This document shows, piece by piece, positions 19,710 through 27,982 of a stretch of DNA of 64,000 nucleotides. Source of the stretch: Pedobacter sp. PLR (GTDB lineage Bacteria; Bacteroidota; Bacteroidia; Sphingobacteriales; Sphingobacteriaceae). The number at the start of each line of letters is the position of its first letter. Within the stretch, counting starts at the first letter, position 1. The stretch covers positions 744,001 through 808,000 of the forward strand of contig NZ_JAPIVQ010000001.1 of NCBI RefSeq assembly GCF_026239675.1. Reading direction: 5' to 3'. The translations under genes were made by a program, and so were the position numbers. The notes below the pieces were generated by a model. It searched no databases, was not told where the DNA came from, and saw only the letters and a program-made list of their open reading frames with translations.

Positions 19710-19816
19710 GTTTAAAGGGATTTTAGCCGGGACTTTTAAAAAGTCCATCACTGCAATACAAAAACATCAAATATATTTCCAGCCTCAATGAGCTCATCAA
19801 GGCTGGATTTCTGATT

Positions 19817-20530
19817 TTACTTCTCTTCTACTACCTGCTCATCTTTATGAACAGTCACCTCCACCTTAGTCGCACCTGCCCTTGCAGCTGAAACAGCCTT
19901 TCCAATTTCAGTCAGGCCTTTTGACTCGTAAATCTTCATTGCGGTAACCACATCAATAGCCTGCCTTGTCTGCTCCTCTGGAATTGGCACAAATGAAAGG
20001 AAGTTTAAGGTAACTCCTTTCGATTTCAAAAGATCATTTACATTTTTCAGCAACTCAGCCTCAAACTCATTTTGATTGAAATCAACGATATCCTCATTCA
20101 GAAGGAGATCTCTCGCAATTTCTTTAATCCTTTTATCTATCACTGAATTCTCAGCAGTTTCATATGCTTTTGAACTATTCACCTCACTATCACTGTCACT
20201 ATTCATTTTGCCCAGATATTTAGCCTCGCCAATGTATAATTTCGCATCCGTGATGGAATAATCGTAGGTAACTTCAATTTTCGCCATTACACGGTTTTTA
20301 AAAGCGCTTTTAAATACGCTTTCCCCTTGCATTGGATAATCTGGCACTGTAATTTTATAGGAACACATCCCAACACCTTTAGGAACCGTTTCCCCTGCTT
20401 TAATCAGTTCCCAGCTTACACCGCAGTTACTGGTATAAAGTGTTTGCACATTAGATTGAGCGCGGTCGCAGGAGGAAAGGAAGAGCGCCATAAGGCAGAT
20501 AGACGTGCCAGCAAATAGATTTTTCATCAT
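19817..20530 (-). CDS. Putative SPFH/band-7-like lipoprotein
   Basis: This 237-residue predicted lipoprotein has a lipobox at about residue 21 (LFLSSCDRAQ). The body resembles the SPFH/prohibitin fold: a beta-rich N-terminal part with MAKIEVTYDYSI, then FEAELLKNVNDLLKSKGVTLNFLSFVPIP and a helical AIDVVTAMKIYESKGL segment. The family match is by pattern only and is moderate. A lipidated SPFH-like protein is unusual, since SPFH proteins normally have an N-terminal hydrophobic hairpin. It abuts the 62-residue membrane protein gene upstream, so the two probably form one operon. Confidence 0.7.
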   Translation of the reverse strand: MMKNLFAGTSICLMALFLSSCDRAQSNVQTLYTSNCGVSWELIKAGETVPKGVGMCSYKITVPDYPMQGESVFKSAFKNRVMAKIEVTYDYSITDAKLYIGEAKYLGKMNSDSDSEVNSSKAYETAENSVIDKRIKEIARDLLLNEDIVDFNQNEFEAELLKNVNDLLKSKGVTLNFLSFVPIPEEQTRQAIDVVTAMKIYESKGLTEIGKAVSAARAGATKVEVTVHKDEQVVEEK

Positions 20531-20719
20531 TTAGTTATTTTTTATTCGTTTGATTAATAAGTAAGAAATGTAGATGACAACAACCGGACATAGCGCGCCA
20601 ACAATTGTGAAGAATAAGCCGGCACTGGAATAATACTTACCGACAACATAAACCTGATACCAGAAATTGATCAGTGTGACAGCTAGTATAGCTATCAAAA
20701 TGTAGAGCGTTATTTTCAT
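20531..20719 (-). CDS. Small membrane protein (62 aa)
   Basis: This unrecognised protein has two predicted membrane segments (about 3-22 and 33-54), joined by a short loop with WYQVYVVGKYYSS, and a basic tail (KRIKNN). Its stop codon directly abuts the start of the SPFH-like lipoprotein gene, which suggests translational coupling and a joint role in the envelope (inference). No family assigned. Confidence 0.6.
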   Translation of the reverse strand: MKITLYILIAILAVTLINFWYQVYVVGKYYSSAGLFFTIVGALCPVVVIYISYLLIKRIKNN

Positions 20720-20874
20720 ACCTCTAATTTATATTTTTTACTCTTATTACTTACCACTATTTTGGAATTTAAGAAGGGAGGAAAAAAACAGACCTATTGC
20801 ATAGCGAGTCAAGCCCTGGCGGTGTTGATGAAAACTTATTCCCGTATAAGACAGATTGTAGAACAGTCATAGTT

Positions 20875-20949
20875 GTCGAAGGGTTAATCAAGGATTAATG
20901 GAGGATTGACGAAGGATATCCCTTAATCAGGCGCGGTTAACCCTTCGAC
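20875..20949. repeat. Long inverted repeat in a gene-free gap
   Basis: The 13-bp arms GTCGAAGGGTTAA and TTAACCCTTCGAC are perfect and enclose 49 bases. Inside, GATTAA and TTAATC can form an inner stem, and GGATTAA/GGATTGA/GGATAT-like units recur. This looks like a REP/MITE-like palindromic unit or a structured RNA. The rest of the 330-base gap (20720-21050) shows no gene. Confidence 0.6.
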
Positions 20950-21050
20950 GAGTCCTGAGCAATCCTTCTTCAACCAGCAATACCATATCAATCCCTTAGC
21001 AGTTTTACACGAATAAAACTACTGCCTTAACAACAAAAAGACACGGGATC

Positions 21051-21359
21051 TTAGTAACTCGCCTCTGTCGAGATCAATTGCTGATCTATAGATTTGATCA
21101 AATGATCATTAAAAGCAGGTGTATTCAGCTCTTTCAAAGAAATATCCAGATTTAGATACTTACCATAAAAGCTCTTCACCAGCAACTTTACCTGGTCGGG
21201 ACGGTCATCGGGATGACCACCCACCTTATCAGAATACTTATCAATATGGCATACGTACAGGTAATGATTGCCATTGTATTCAAAACTTTTAATATTTGAA
21301 TCCAGTTTATTTGGATCGACTTCTAAATGTAATTCGAACTTTTCTATTTTTTGCATCAC
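21051..21359 (-). CDS. Hypothetical protein (102 aa)
   Basis: I do not recognise this family. The product is soluble, acidic to neutral, without signal peptide or membrane segment, and predicted alpha+beta. Features are YNGNHYLYVCHIDKYSDKVGGHPDDRP in the middle and an amphipathic C-terminal helix. Regular codon use and the absence of a better frame support it as a gene. The downstream side is the inverted-repeat gap. An alternative start one codon later (second Met) is possible. Confidence 0.55.
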   Translation of the reverse strand: MMQKIEKFELHLEVDPNKLDSNIKSFEYNGNHYLYVCHIDKYSDKVGGHPDDRPDQVKLLVKSFYGKYLNLDISLKELNTPAFNDHLIKSIDQQLISTEASY

Positions 21360-21485
21360 TTATGGATAAGCATCAACTATTAGGGCCAATTTACACATTC
21401 TATTCCATAGGTACACGCACAAAGAACTACCTTAAAAAGGAACATTGTTCTTCTTATGGTAAACTGACAGAAAAACAAGGAAAAA

Positions 21486-22088
21486 CTAAATCAGCTTACC
21501 TTTAAGCAACTCTTTTTTTCCTTCAAACCACTCTCCTTTAAGCATACTCAGCACCGCCGAATCCCTTCTGCTGCCATCCGGACGATAGCCGTTGCTTCTT
21601 AACAGCCCTTCAAAAGTGCAACCCAGACCTTTTATAGCGCGCATACTTCGCTCATTATTGCCATCTAAACGAAACTCCACCCTTTCCATCCCCATTTGCT
21701 CAAATACAAATTCAAATAGTAAATACTTGCAATGCTTGTTTAATCCTGTGCCCTGAAACTCTTTACCATACCAGGTATAACCCAGAGACAGACACTTATT
21801 GAACAGATCTATATCGTACAAACGGGTCGTCCCTGCATACGCTTGTTTTGTTTTATCAAACACAATAAAAGGATAAGCAATACCCTGTTCTTTAGCGATC
21901 AGGGCCTTTTCAATATACTGCTTCATTCCAGTCTCAGAACCTGCGTTTTGTAAGGAATAAGTCCACAATTCCGGTTCATTAACCGCAAACGTTTTCAAAT
22001 GTTCAAAATTGGAAATTTGTAGCGGACGCAACAAGACCTGTTCGTCTTCCAGGATATAATCAGTTTCAGGATCAAAAATATACAGCAT
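21486..22088 (-). CDS. GNAT-family N-acetyltransferase (RimJ/RimL type)
   Basis: This 200-residue acetyltransferase probably moves an acetyl group from acetyl-CoA to the alpha-amine of a protein or to a small molecule. I chose the Met at 22088 (MLYIFDPETDYILEDEQVLLRPL); the frame is open to 22208, but the extra 40 residues are not family-like. Typical signs are QVLLRPLQISNFEHL at the start, LSLGYTWYGKEFQGTGLNKHCKYLLFEFVFEQM (acetyl-CoA-binding region) and VEFRLDGNNERSMRAIKGLGCTFEGLLR near the end. It stands alone. The substrate is unknown. Confidence 0.88.
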   Translation of the reverse strand: MLYIFDPETDYILEDEQVLLRPLQISNFEHLKTFAVNEPELWTYSLQNAGSETGMKQYIEKALIAKEQGIAYPFIVFDKTKQAYAGTTRLYDIDLFNKCLSLGYTWYGKEFQGTGLNKHCKYLLFEFVFEQMGMERVEFRLDGNNERSMRAIKGLGCTFEGLLRSNGYRPDGSRRDSAVLSMLKGEWFEGKKELLKGKLI

Positions 22089-22659
22089 AATTAAATAATT
22101 ATTGGATAAAGCTACAGAAAACTGATCTATCTGGAAACAGGGTTCGGCGCCCTTAACGATTACCCGGATTTTAGCCGGGGCGCTTAACCCTCTAAAAGAA
22201 AATATCAACGACTAACAGCAGATAAGTTATTCGCAATAGACGAATGCGTATCCTATTGTTTTGAATCAAATTATGATAATAAATTCATGAGCTACATAAA
22301 TAATTTTCATTCTTCACAGCCATTCCAGTCCAGATTATTATGCTATTCCGTTATTTTTTTATAATTTTAACCTATTAAATAGGCATAAACCGTATATTTC
22401 GGTACTATCCTGAGCACAATGGAACGAATTTTCGTTTTTATTCCTGCTGAGATTAGATTAAACAGCTGTGTAAGAGGGAATAGGGACCTTCGCATCCACA
22501 ATAAATCAAACCAATGTGACCGTGATCATTTTATGTTTCGCGGGATTGTCATTATTTTGAATTTGATGTTCAGCAAAAATTGTTTTTTATTTATAAAGAT
22601 TCTAGATAAATATTCACTTATTTGCTTAACGATCTTTTTAAAATACTTGTATTCTATAT
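22089..22659. other. 571-base AT-rich gap without a supported gene
   Basis: This lies between the GNAT gene (-) and the acyl-CoA dehydrogenase gene (+) and should hold both promoters. I see a 13-bp palindrome CCTATTAAATAGG (22371-22383) and long T-rich tracts. The only longer open frame (22419-22688) has Cys/Ile-rich noise-like composition and overlaps the dehydrogenase start, so I do not call it. Confidence 0.5.
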
Positions 22660-24159
22660 ATGACATTAACCGACATCAAGTTTTCTGATTACATCAGAGA
22701 CTTCGAGCAAACATTGAAACACTTATTCCATGTTCAGGCAGACATTGATCAATTGAGTCTGGAAAGAGGCTTACCACCAGAAATTCTTAAAGGGATTATG
22801 GATCAAAAACCACTTTCCGTAGCAATTCCTACTGAATATGGTGGACGTGGAAGCATCGTTAAAGAATGCCTTGGCCTTTTAGCCGCTGCCTCTTATGAAT
22901 CTCTACCCCTATCCTTAACTTTTGGAATCAATATCGCGCTTTTCTTAGAGCCTGTTTCAAAATATGCAGATGAATCCGTTAAAAAAGGGATCTTCGATAA
23001 CTTTCTGGAAAAAGGACAAATGGGTGGTCTGATGATCACTGAGCCTGATTATGGCAGTGATGCACTGAACATGAAAACCGCCAGCAAAGTTGTTCCGGAA
23101 GGCTACCAGATTAAAGGAACCAAACATTGGCAAGGCCTTACAGGCATGGCTGATTACTGGATCATCGCAGCAAGAAATGAAAATGAGAATGGTGATTTAG
23201 GCAGGGACATCGATTTTTTCCTTTGCGACATCACTAAACCGAAACAGCAAATTGTAGTAGAAGAACTTTACGATAATCCGGGTTTGTACATGATCCCTTA
23301 TGGATTAAACCAACTTGACCTTGTTGTTCCACAAAACTTCAGACTGAAACCAGAAACTACGGGCATCAAAATGATGCTGGACATTCTTCATAGAAGCAGG
23401 ATGCAATTTCCTGGTATGGGAATGGGATTCATTAAAAGAATGCTGGATGAAGCGATGGAACATTGCCGCACGCGCATCGTGGGCGCTGGTAATTTAATGG
23501 CCATCGACAATGTGCAATTCCAACTTTCCAGAATTCAATCTGCTTATACCATCTGTTCTGCGATGTGTGCGCATAGTAGTGAGATCAGTGGTATTGAGCA
23601 TAATCTAGCGATGGAAGGCCTGGAAGCAAACACCATGAAAGCTGTAGTAACCGACTTGATGCAGGAATCTGCACAACTACTGGTACAACTTTCAGGCGCT
23701 AAAGGCTACAGAACCAGCCACATCGGTGGTCGTGGAATCATGGACAGTCGTCCTTTCCAGATTTTCGAAGGATCAAATGAAATGCTATATAACCAAACGG
23801 CAGATATGGTGACCCGCTTAATGAAGAAACAAAAACAATCCAACCTTTTTGATTTCCTTGCTGAGTTTAAGATCACTTTTCAACCAGTTGCTTATTTTAA
23901 AGAGGAATTGTCTTTCCAACTATCGGAAAACCTTTCTCAACGTAAAATGGTAGATCTTGGTAAAATATTAGCCAGAGTAATCTGTGTTGGATATGTACTT
24001 AAATTACAAGAAAAAGGGTACAGAAAAGATCTGGTTGAAAACTGTATTACCATGGTTAAACAAGAGGTTTCAGCGTTAATCGCGTCGCTTAAATTCGAAA
24101 ATAAAGTAAGTGCTATTGAGGATTATTCAACAGGTAGTTCCTGGTTAGATTTCGCATAA
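22660..24159 (+). CDS. Acyl-CoA dehydrogenase family protein
   Basis: This 499-residue flavoenzyme probably oxidises the alpha-beta bond of an acyl-CoA. The order is an N-terminal helical domain, a beta domain with MITEPDYGSDALNMKTAS (FAD/substrate contact) and GYQIKGTKHWQGLTGMADYWIIAA, then a C-terminal helical domain with LSGAKGYRTSHIGGRGIMDSRPFQIFEGSNEM. The last carries the FEGSNE motif, in which Glu is often the catalytic base. The C-terminus is longer than that of classical 380-residue enzymes by about 100 residues. There are no ETF or beta-oxidation genes nearby, so the substrate is unknown. Confidence 0.9.
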   Translation: MTLTDIKFSDYIRDFEQTLKHLFHVQADIDQLSLERGLPPEILKGIMDQKPLSVAIPTEYGGRGSIVKECLGLLAAASYESLPLSLTFGINIALFLEPVSKYADESVKKGIFDNFLEKGQMGGLMITEPDYGSDALNMKTASKVVPEGYQIKGTKHWQGLTGMADYWIIAARNENENGDLGRDIDFFLCDITKPKQQIVVEELYDNPGLYMIPYGLNQLDLVVPQNFRLKPETTGIKMMLDILHRSRMQFPGMGMGFIKRMLDEAMEHCRTRIVGAGNLMAIDNVQFQLSRIQSAYTICSAMCAHSSEISGIEHNLAMEGLEANTMKAVVTDLMQESAQLLVQLSGAKGYRTSHIGGRGIMDSRPFQIFEGSNEMLYNQTADMVTRLMKKQKQSNLFDFLAEFKITFQPVAYFKEELSFQLSENLSQRKMVDLGKILARVICVGYVLKLQEKGYRKDLVENCITMVKQEVSALIASLKFENKVSAIEDYSTGSSWLDFA

Positions 24160-24180
24160 TCAAAGAAATCATAACGTATA

Positions 24181-24215
24181 AAAAAGGCATTCATCAAATG
24201 ATGAATGCCTTTTTT
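24181..24215. terminator. Terminator between convergent genes
   Basis: A 15-bp stem AAAAAGGCATTCATC / GATGAATGCCTTTTT with loop AAAT. A/T tails on both sides allow use by the acyl-CoA dehydrogenase gene (+) and the histidine kinase gene (-). Confidence 0.9.
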
Positions 24216-24219
24216 ATGA

Positions 24220-26247
24220 TTAATAATCAGTACTGACAACTTCCATCAGCAACTGATGCATTTCTTCAGGATTGAAGGGCTTTGACAACACATATTTGAT
24301 GCCCATGTCCCATAAGCGTGCCCTCACTTCTTCAAGGATATCCGCAGTAAAAATGATCACCTTAACATTCGGATACAAAAGCTGCACCCTTCCTGCCAAT
24401 TCATAACCATCCATTCCGGGCATATGCAAATCGATCAGGATGACATCTATTTCTTTTTCTTTTAAAATTTCCAGCGCGATACTCCCATTAACGGCCTGCT
24501 CCGCATTGAGTCCAAAACAGCTCAGCTGACGTTTTGCAACCAGCAAATTTACCGGATTATCATCCACTACCAATAATCTTAATTCAGGCAAAAGCCGAAT
24601 TGGTATGATCTCCCTGGCTGCATTGAAACGCTTTTCTGAAATAGCAATGATTTTAAAGTCAATTTCAAATTCAAAAGTTGTCCCTCCTTCTGCTTTGCTC
24701 TTTAAAACGATCTCGCTTTTAAACAGATCAACCAATCCTTTAGTGATACTTAAACCAAGTCCTGTTCCTTGTTGCTGACGATGACTCGCCTGCTGTACCT
24801 GATGAAATTTATCAAAAACAAGGTTATGCAGGTGTTCAGGAATCCCGATACCTGAATCTTCAACTTTAAAACACAACCTCACCTTTTCGGCAGTACGCTC
24901 TATTATGGTTAAATAGATGGAAACATGGCCACTTTCTGTAAATTTAATGGCATTTCCAATCAGATTATTCAGGATCCGACCCAACCTCAGGTCATCTACA
25001 TTCACCAGTTCAGGGATATGCTCATCATGGTAAAATCTGAGGTCCAGACCTTTTGCTTTAGCCAGGGATAAAAACTGCTTTTGAATGTTTCCAATGAAAG
25101 TCACCAATCGAATCTCATTCTCCATAAGCACCATTTTTTTATTCTCAATCTTCTCCAGATCTAATATATCATTCACTAAATTCAACAGGTGATTAGAGGA
25201 AAAGTTCAGGTGATCAATATATTCCCTAATATTGGGATCAGCATAAGTACCTTGATGAAGTAGGTTACAAATCCCTATAATTCCATTCAGAGGAGTTCGG
25301 ATTTCATGACTCATTATAGAAAGAATCTCCGTCCTTTTTCTCGCAATTTGTTCCGCCAGATTTTTTGCTGCAATCAATTCTAATGTCTGATGCTGCAACT
25401 GGTCGCTCATTATCTTTTTTGCAGTAATATCTTCTATCACACAGATCAACCGTGTTTTTCCTTCTTTGGAAGTCGGATCAATCTTTTGAAACTTAGCACT
25501 ATACCAGGCTTTTTTATCAGGATTAAAGTCTGGATAAATACATTCCTGACGTTCGCCGGTTAACAGCAGTTTCTCTATGCATTCCATGAAAATATTAGCA
25601 AAAGTCCCCATCACTTCTATCATGGTTTTCTCCATAAAGAATTCGGGGGCCATAAACAGTTTAGTCGGGTCTCTCACCCAAACCTTCTTGATCAGCGCAT
25701 TTTCATCCAGCTCGATAATAATATCATCCAGTGACGCTATCAGCGCCTGTAGATGAGCCGTTTTACGATTTTGTCTGCTGATTTCTGCAACCGCATTTAA
25801 ATGGAGCAACATCCCATTCAAAATAGGTAAAGCTGGTTTAACCTTATAATAATCTTTCAAAGTAAAAGGTTCCGTATTCCTAACCAGGTAAAATAACCGT
25901 TCTTTTCGTTGATCATCAAAAAGTGAACAAATCAGGACATGATATCCTTTAATATTTTTCAGTTCGTAATGAAAAGAAGTGGCAATATGATCCGTTAGTA
26001 AAAAATCACGAATCATATTGAGGTCAATATGACCACTATTTACCTCAACAGCTGGATTTCTCTCTACATCAATCAGTCCCGCAGCCAAACTTTCTGTTGC
26101 CATACATAACTCCAGGAGCAATGCTTCCAGTACGTTTATTTTAGCATCAGCGGAATAATAAGCCTGTTGGAATTCAAATAATTTATTCAGAAAAGCCATA
26201 TCAGGCTGCTGCAAATCAGGATCAAAAAACTTTGATAAGGATTCCAT
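24220..26247 (-). CDS. Hybrid sensor histidine kinase with receiver domain
   Basis: This 675-residue cytoplasmic two-component protein has no membrane segment. The order is an N-terminal GAF-like region (about 20-150), a PAS-like domain (about 165-275, ending in a VIEDITAKK linker), HisKA with SIMSHEIRTPLNG (phospho-His about 314), HATPase_c with NLIGNAIKFTESG, DSGIGIP and GTGLGLSI, and a receiver domain with VVDDNPVN, phospho-acceptor Asp about 606 in LIDLHMPGMDG, and the conserved Lys in LSKPF. With no output domain it must pass phosphate to a separate HPt or regulator, or regulate itself. No partner is encoded next to it. The signal is unknown. Confidence 0.95.
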   Translation of the reverse strand: MESLSKFFDPDLQQPDMAFLNKLFEFQQAYYSADAKINVLEALLLELCMATESLAAGLIDVERNPAVEVNSGHIDLNMIRDFLLTDHIATSFHYELKNIKGYHVLICSLFDDQRKERLFYLVRNTEPFTLKDYYKVKPALPILNGMLLHLNAVAEISRQNRKTAHLQALIASLDDIIIELDENALIKKVWVRDPTKLFMAPEFFMEKTMIEVMGTFANIFMECIEKLLLTGERQECIYPDFNPDKKAWYSAKFQKIDPTSKEGKTRLICVIEDITAKKIMSDQLQHQTLELIAAKNLAEQIARKRTEILSIMSHEIRTPLNGIIGICNLLHQGTYADPNIREYIDHLNFSSNHLLNLVNDILDLEKIENKKMVLMENEIRLVTFIGNIQKQFLSLAKAKGLDLRFYHDEHIPELVNVDDLRLGRILNNLIGNAIKFTESGHVSIYLTIIERTAEKVRLCFKVEDSGIGIPEHLHNLVFDKFHQVQQASHRQQQGTGLGLSITKGLVDLFKSEIVLKSKAEGGTTFEFEIDFKIIAISEKRFNAAREIIPIRLLPELRLLVVDDNPVNLLVAKRQLSCFGLNAEQAVNGSIALEILKEKEIDVILIDLHMPGMDGYELAGRVQLLYPNVKVIIFTADILEEVRARLWDMGIKYVLSKPFNPEEMHQLLMEVVSTDY

Positions 26248-26386
26248 AGGCTATATTTTACAATTGGAGGTTGATTCAATTTACATAAATAAGCCAAAAT
26301 CGGTCCCTTTTCGTACAGAAATCTAAAAAAACTGAACGAAAAGGTTATTAAATTCTCAAAAAAATGTGACAATGCTTGATTGGAGA

Positions 26387-27484
26387 CTAAGGAAAAAGCC
26401 TCGCCTGATACCACTCAGCCTGCTCCCTGGTACTATTAAAATTAGAGATAGAAACCCCGAGTAATCTTACCTTCCCGCCATCCAGCAGAGCAGCATCCAA
26501 TAATGAAGTTGCTACTTCAACCATCATTTCCAGTTCCGTAAATGCAGCAGGGAATGACTTGCTACGGGTGATTTGTCTAAAATCACTAAACTTAATCTTG
26601 ATGGTTAGTGTTCTACCGAACAACTGATAAAGGCTCATTCTCTTAAATACGATCTCCGCAAGACGTGCCAATTCCAGATTCATTTCTTCCAGCTCACTGA
26701 GATCGTAAGAAAAGGTATCTTCGGCACCAATCGATTTTGTTTCCTGATTTGGCTCTACTTTACGGTGGTCAATTCCACGAACAATCTTATAAAAGAAGTG
26801 GCCACTCTTTCCAAACAGGTAGACCAACTCAGCTTCTGTCAGCTTTTTCAGATCTGCACCTTTATGCAAGCCACGGATTTTCATCTTCTCCGCAGTAACT
26901 TTCCCCACGCCGTGAAACTTTTCTACAGGCAATGCGGCAATAAAGCGTTCCACTTTTGACGGCCCGATAAAAGTCAGACCATCAGGTTTATTCATATTGG
27001 AAGCAACCTTTGCGACAAACTTATTGATAGAAACCCCAGCGGAAGCAGTTAAATTCAGCTCCGTTTTTATAGCCTCTTTAATTTCTTTGGCAATATCAAT
27101 GGCCGAACCAATACCTAACTTATCTTCGGTAACATCCAGATAGGCTTCATCAAGTGACAAAGGCTCAATCAGGTCTGTGTACCGGCTAAATATTTCACGG
27201 ATTTGTTTGGAGACCTCTTTATAAACCGCAAATCTCGGATAAAGGAAAATCAGATGTGGACACAAGCGTTGTGCTTTTTTGGAGGACATGGCAGAATGTA
27301 CGCCAAACCTTCTCGCTTCGTAGTTTGCAGTCGCTACAACCCCACCTCTCCCATCAGGAGAACCACCTACAGCAACCGCCTTACCTTCCAGCGTAGGATC
27401 GTCCCTTTGCTCTACGGAAGCATAAAAGGAATCCATATCAATATGAATGATCTTACGTTGTAATGGTTGCTCTGGAGGATTCAT
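26387..27484 (-). CDS. dinB: DNA polymerase IV (Y-family)
   Basis: This 365-residue translesion polymerase has the palm motifs IIHIDMDSFYASVEQRDDP (first metal Asp) and PLSLDEAYLDVTED (catalytic Asp-Glu), followed by the fingers and thumb with the HhH region EKFHGVGKVTAEKMKIRG, and the little-finger domain. The length is standard. No beta-clamp motif is obvious at the tail, which ends QARLFP; the hydrophobic LFP end could serve as one (inference). It is monocistronic, preceded by the terminator of the histone-like gene. No LexA-type operator can be asserted from the sequence. Confidence 0.96.
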   Translation of the reverse strand: MNPPEQPLQRKIIHIDMDSFYASVEQRDDPTLEGKAVAVGGSPDGRGGVVATANYEARRFGVHSAMSSKKAQRLCPHLIFLYPRFAVYKEVSKQIREIFSRYTDLIEPLSLDEAYLDVTEDKLGIGSAIDIAKEIKEAIKTELNLTASAGVSINKFVAKVASNMNKPDGLTFIGPSKVERFIAALPVEKFHGVGKVTAEKMKIRGLHKGADLKKLTEAELVYLFGKSGHFFYKIVRGIDHRKVEPNQETKSIGAEDTFSYDLSELEEMNLELARLAEIVFKRMSLYQLFGRTLTIKIKFSDFRQITRSKSFPAAFTELEMMVEVATSLLDAALLDGGKVRLLGVSISNFNSTREQAEWYQARLFP

Positions 27485-27531
27485 AGGACTGAGGCCTTAA
27501 AATTAGAAAATAAAAACCTCAATAGCTATAA

Positions 27532-27566
27532 ATGAGAAAGGCCCGCATTAAGCGGGCCTTTCTCAT
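27532..27566. terminator. Strong terminator between the histone-like gene and dinB
   Basis: A 15-bp perfect stem ATGAGAAAGGCCCGC / GCGGGCCTTTCTCAT with a 5-base loop, 16 bases beyond the histone-like stop on the minus strand. Confidence 0.88.
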
Positions 27567-27581
27567 GACATTCAAAGTAGA

Positions 27582-27758
27582 TTACTTTGTGTTTTTCTTA
27601 TCAGTTACTTCAGTACGGATGTCCTGAGCAAGGCCTTTTAAATCTTGCATTGCTTTACGTACTCTTGTACCAGCTGCACCGTTACCTGAATTATAAAATT
27701 TGTCTGCATCAGCTTCAACGCTTGCAATAAGTTCTTTAAGTTTCGAGAATTTTTCCAT
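27582..27758 (-). CDS. Histone H1-like (Hc1-like) small protein, 58 aa
   Basis: The minus strand encodes MEKFSKLKELIASVEADADK, continuing through FYNSGNGAAGTRVRKAMQDL and KGLAQDIRTEVTDKK to a TAA at 27582-27584. This is the short histone H1-like protein conserved across Bacteroidota, which is related to the N-terminal part of chlamydial Hc1 and is thought to bind DNA. It is helical, and it lacks the long Lys/Ala-rich tail of the longer Hc1 homologues. It is a single gene with its own terminator. It is shorter than the usual ORF-length cut-off, so it is easily missed. Confidence 0.88.
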   Translation of the reverse strand: MEKFSKLKELIASVEADADKFYNSGNGAAGTRVRKAMQDLKGLAQDIRTEVTDKKNTK

Positions 27759-27865
27759 GTTTTTCTTTCGTTTAAGATTTTAAATATATGATATAACGCT
27801 TTAAAGTTAATAATTATTGGATTTCCACCAAATGAATATTTAAGTAAATCACTCTTTTTTTCAAT

Positions 27866-27891
27866 AAAAAAGCCCTTTTCCTCATAAAAGG
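27866..27891 (-). terminator. Candidate terminator downstream of the sigma factor
   Basis: On the minus strand CCTTTT-ATGAGG-AAAAGG forms a 6-bp hairpin followed, after two bases, by six T. It lies about 90 bases after the sigma-factor stop. It is short but has a proper T-run. Confidence 0.55.
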
Positions 27892-27934
27892 TTCATAATA
27901 TGCTATTTCGTTTAAATAAATCAACCCAATATTT

Positions 27935-27977
27935 AAACAAAACGCGGTTAAACCACTCCTGCAAAAACCGCTTGTTT
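27935..27977 (-). terminator. Inverted repeat right after the sigma-factor stop
   Basis: AAACAA and GCGGTT on one side pair with AACCGC and TTGTTT on the other, with a 3-base bulge (AAC) and a 16-base loop. It starts within 6 bases of the stop codon. It could be a weak terminator or an mRNA 3'-end stabiliser. Confidence 0.5.
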
Positions 27978-27982
27978 TACAA

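Noticed and set aside
22440..22480. CTGAGAT string resembling part of a TPP riboswitch
   Set aside because: The other conserved THI-box parts are absent and the downstream gene is unrelated to thiamine.
22419..22688. 89-residue open frame before the acyl-CoA dehydrogenase
   Set aside because: It overlaps the dehydrogenase start, has composition typical of translated AT-rich noncoding DNA, and shows no domain.
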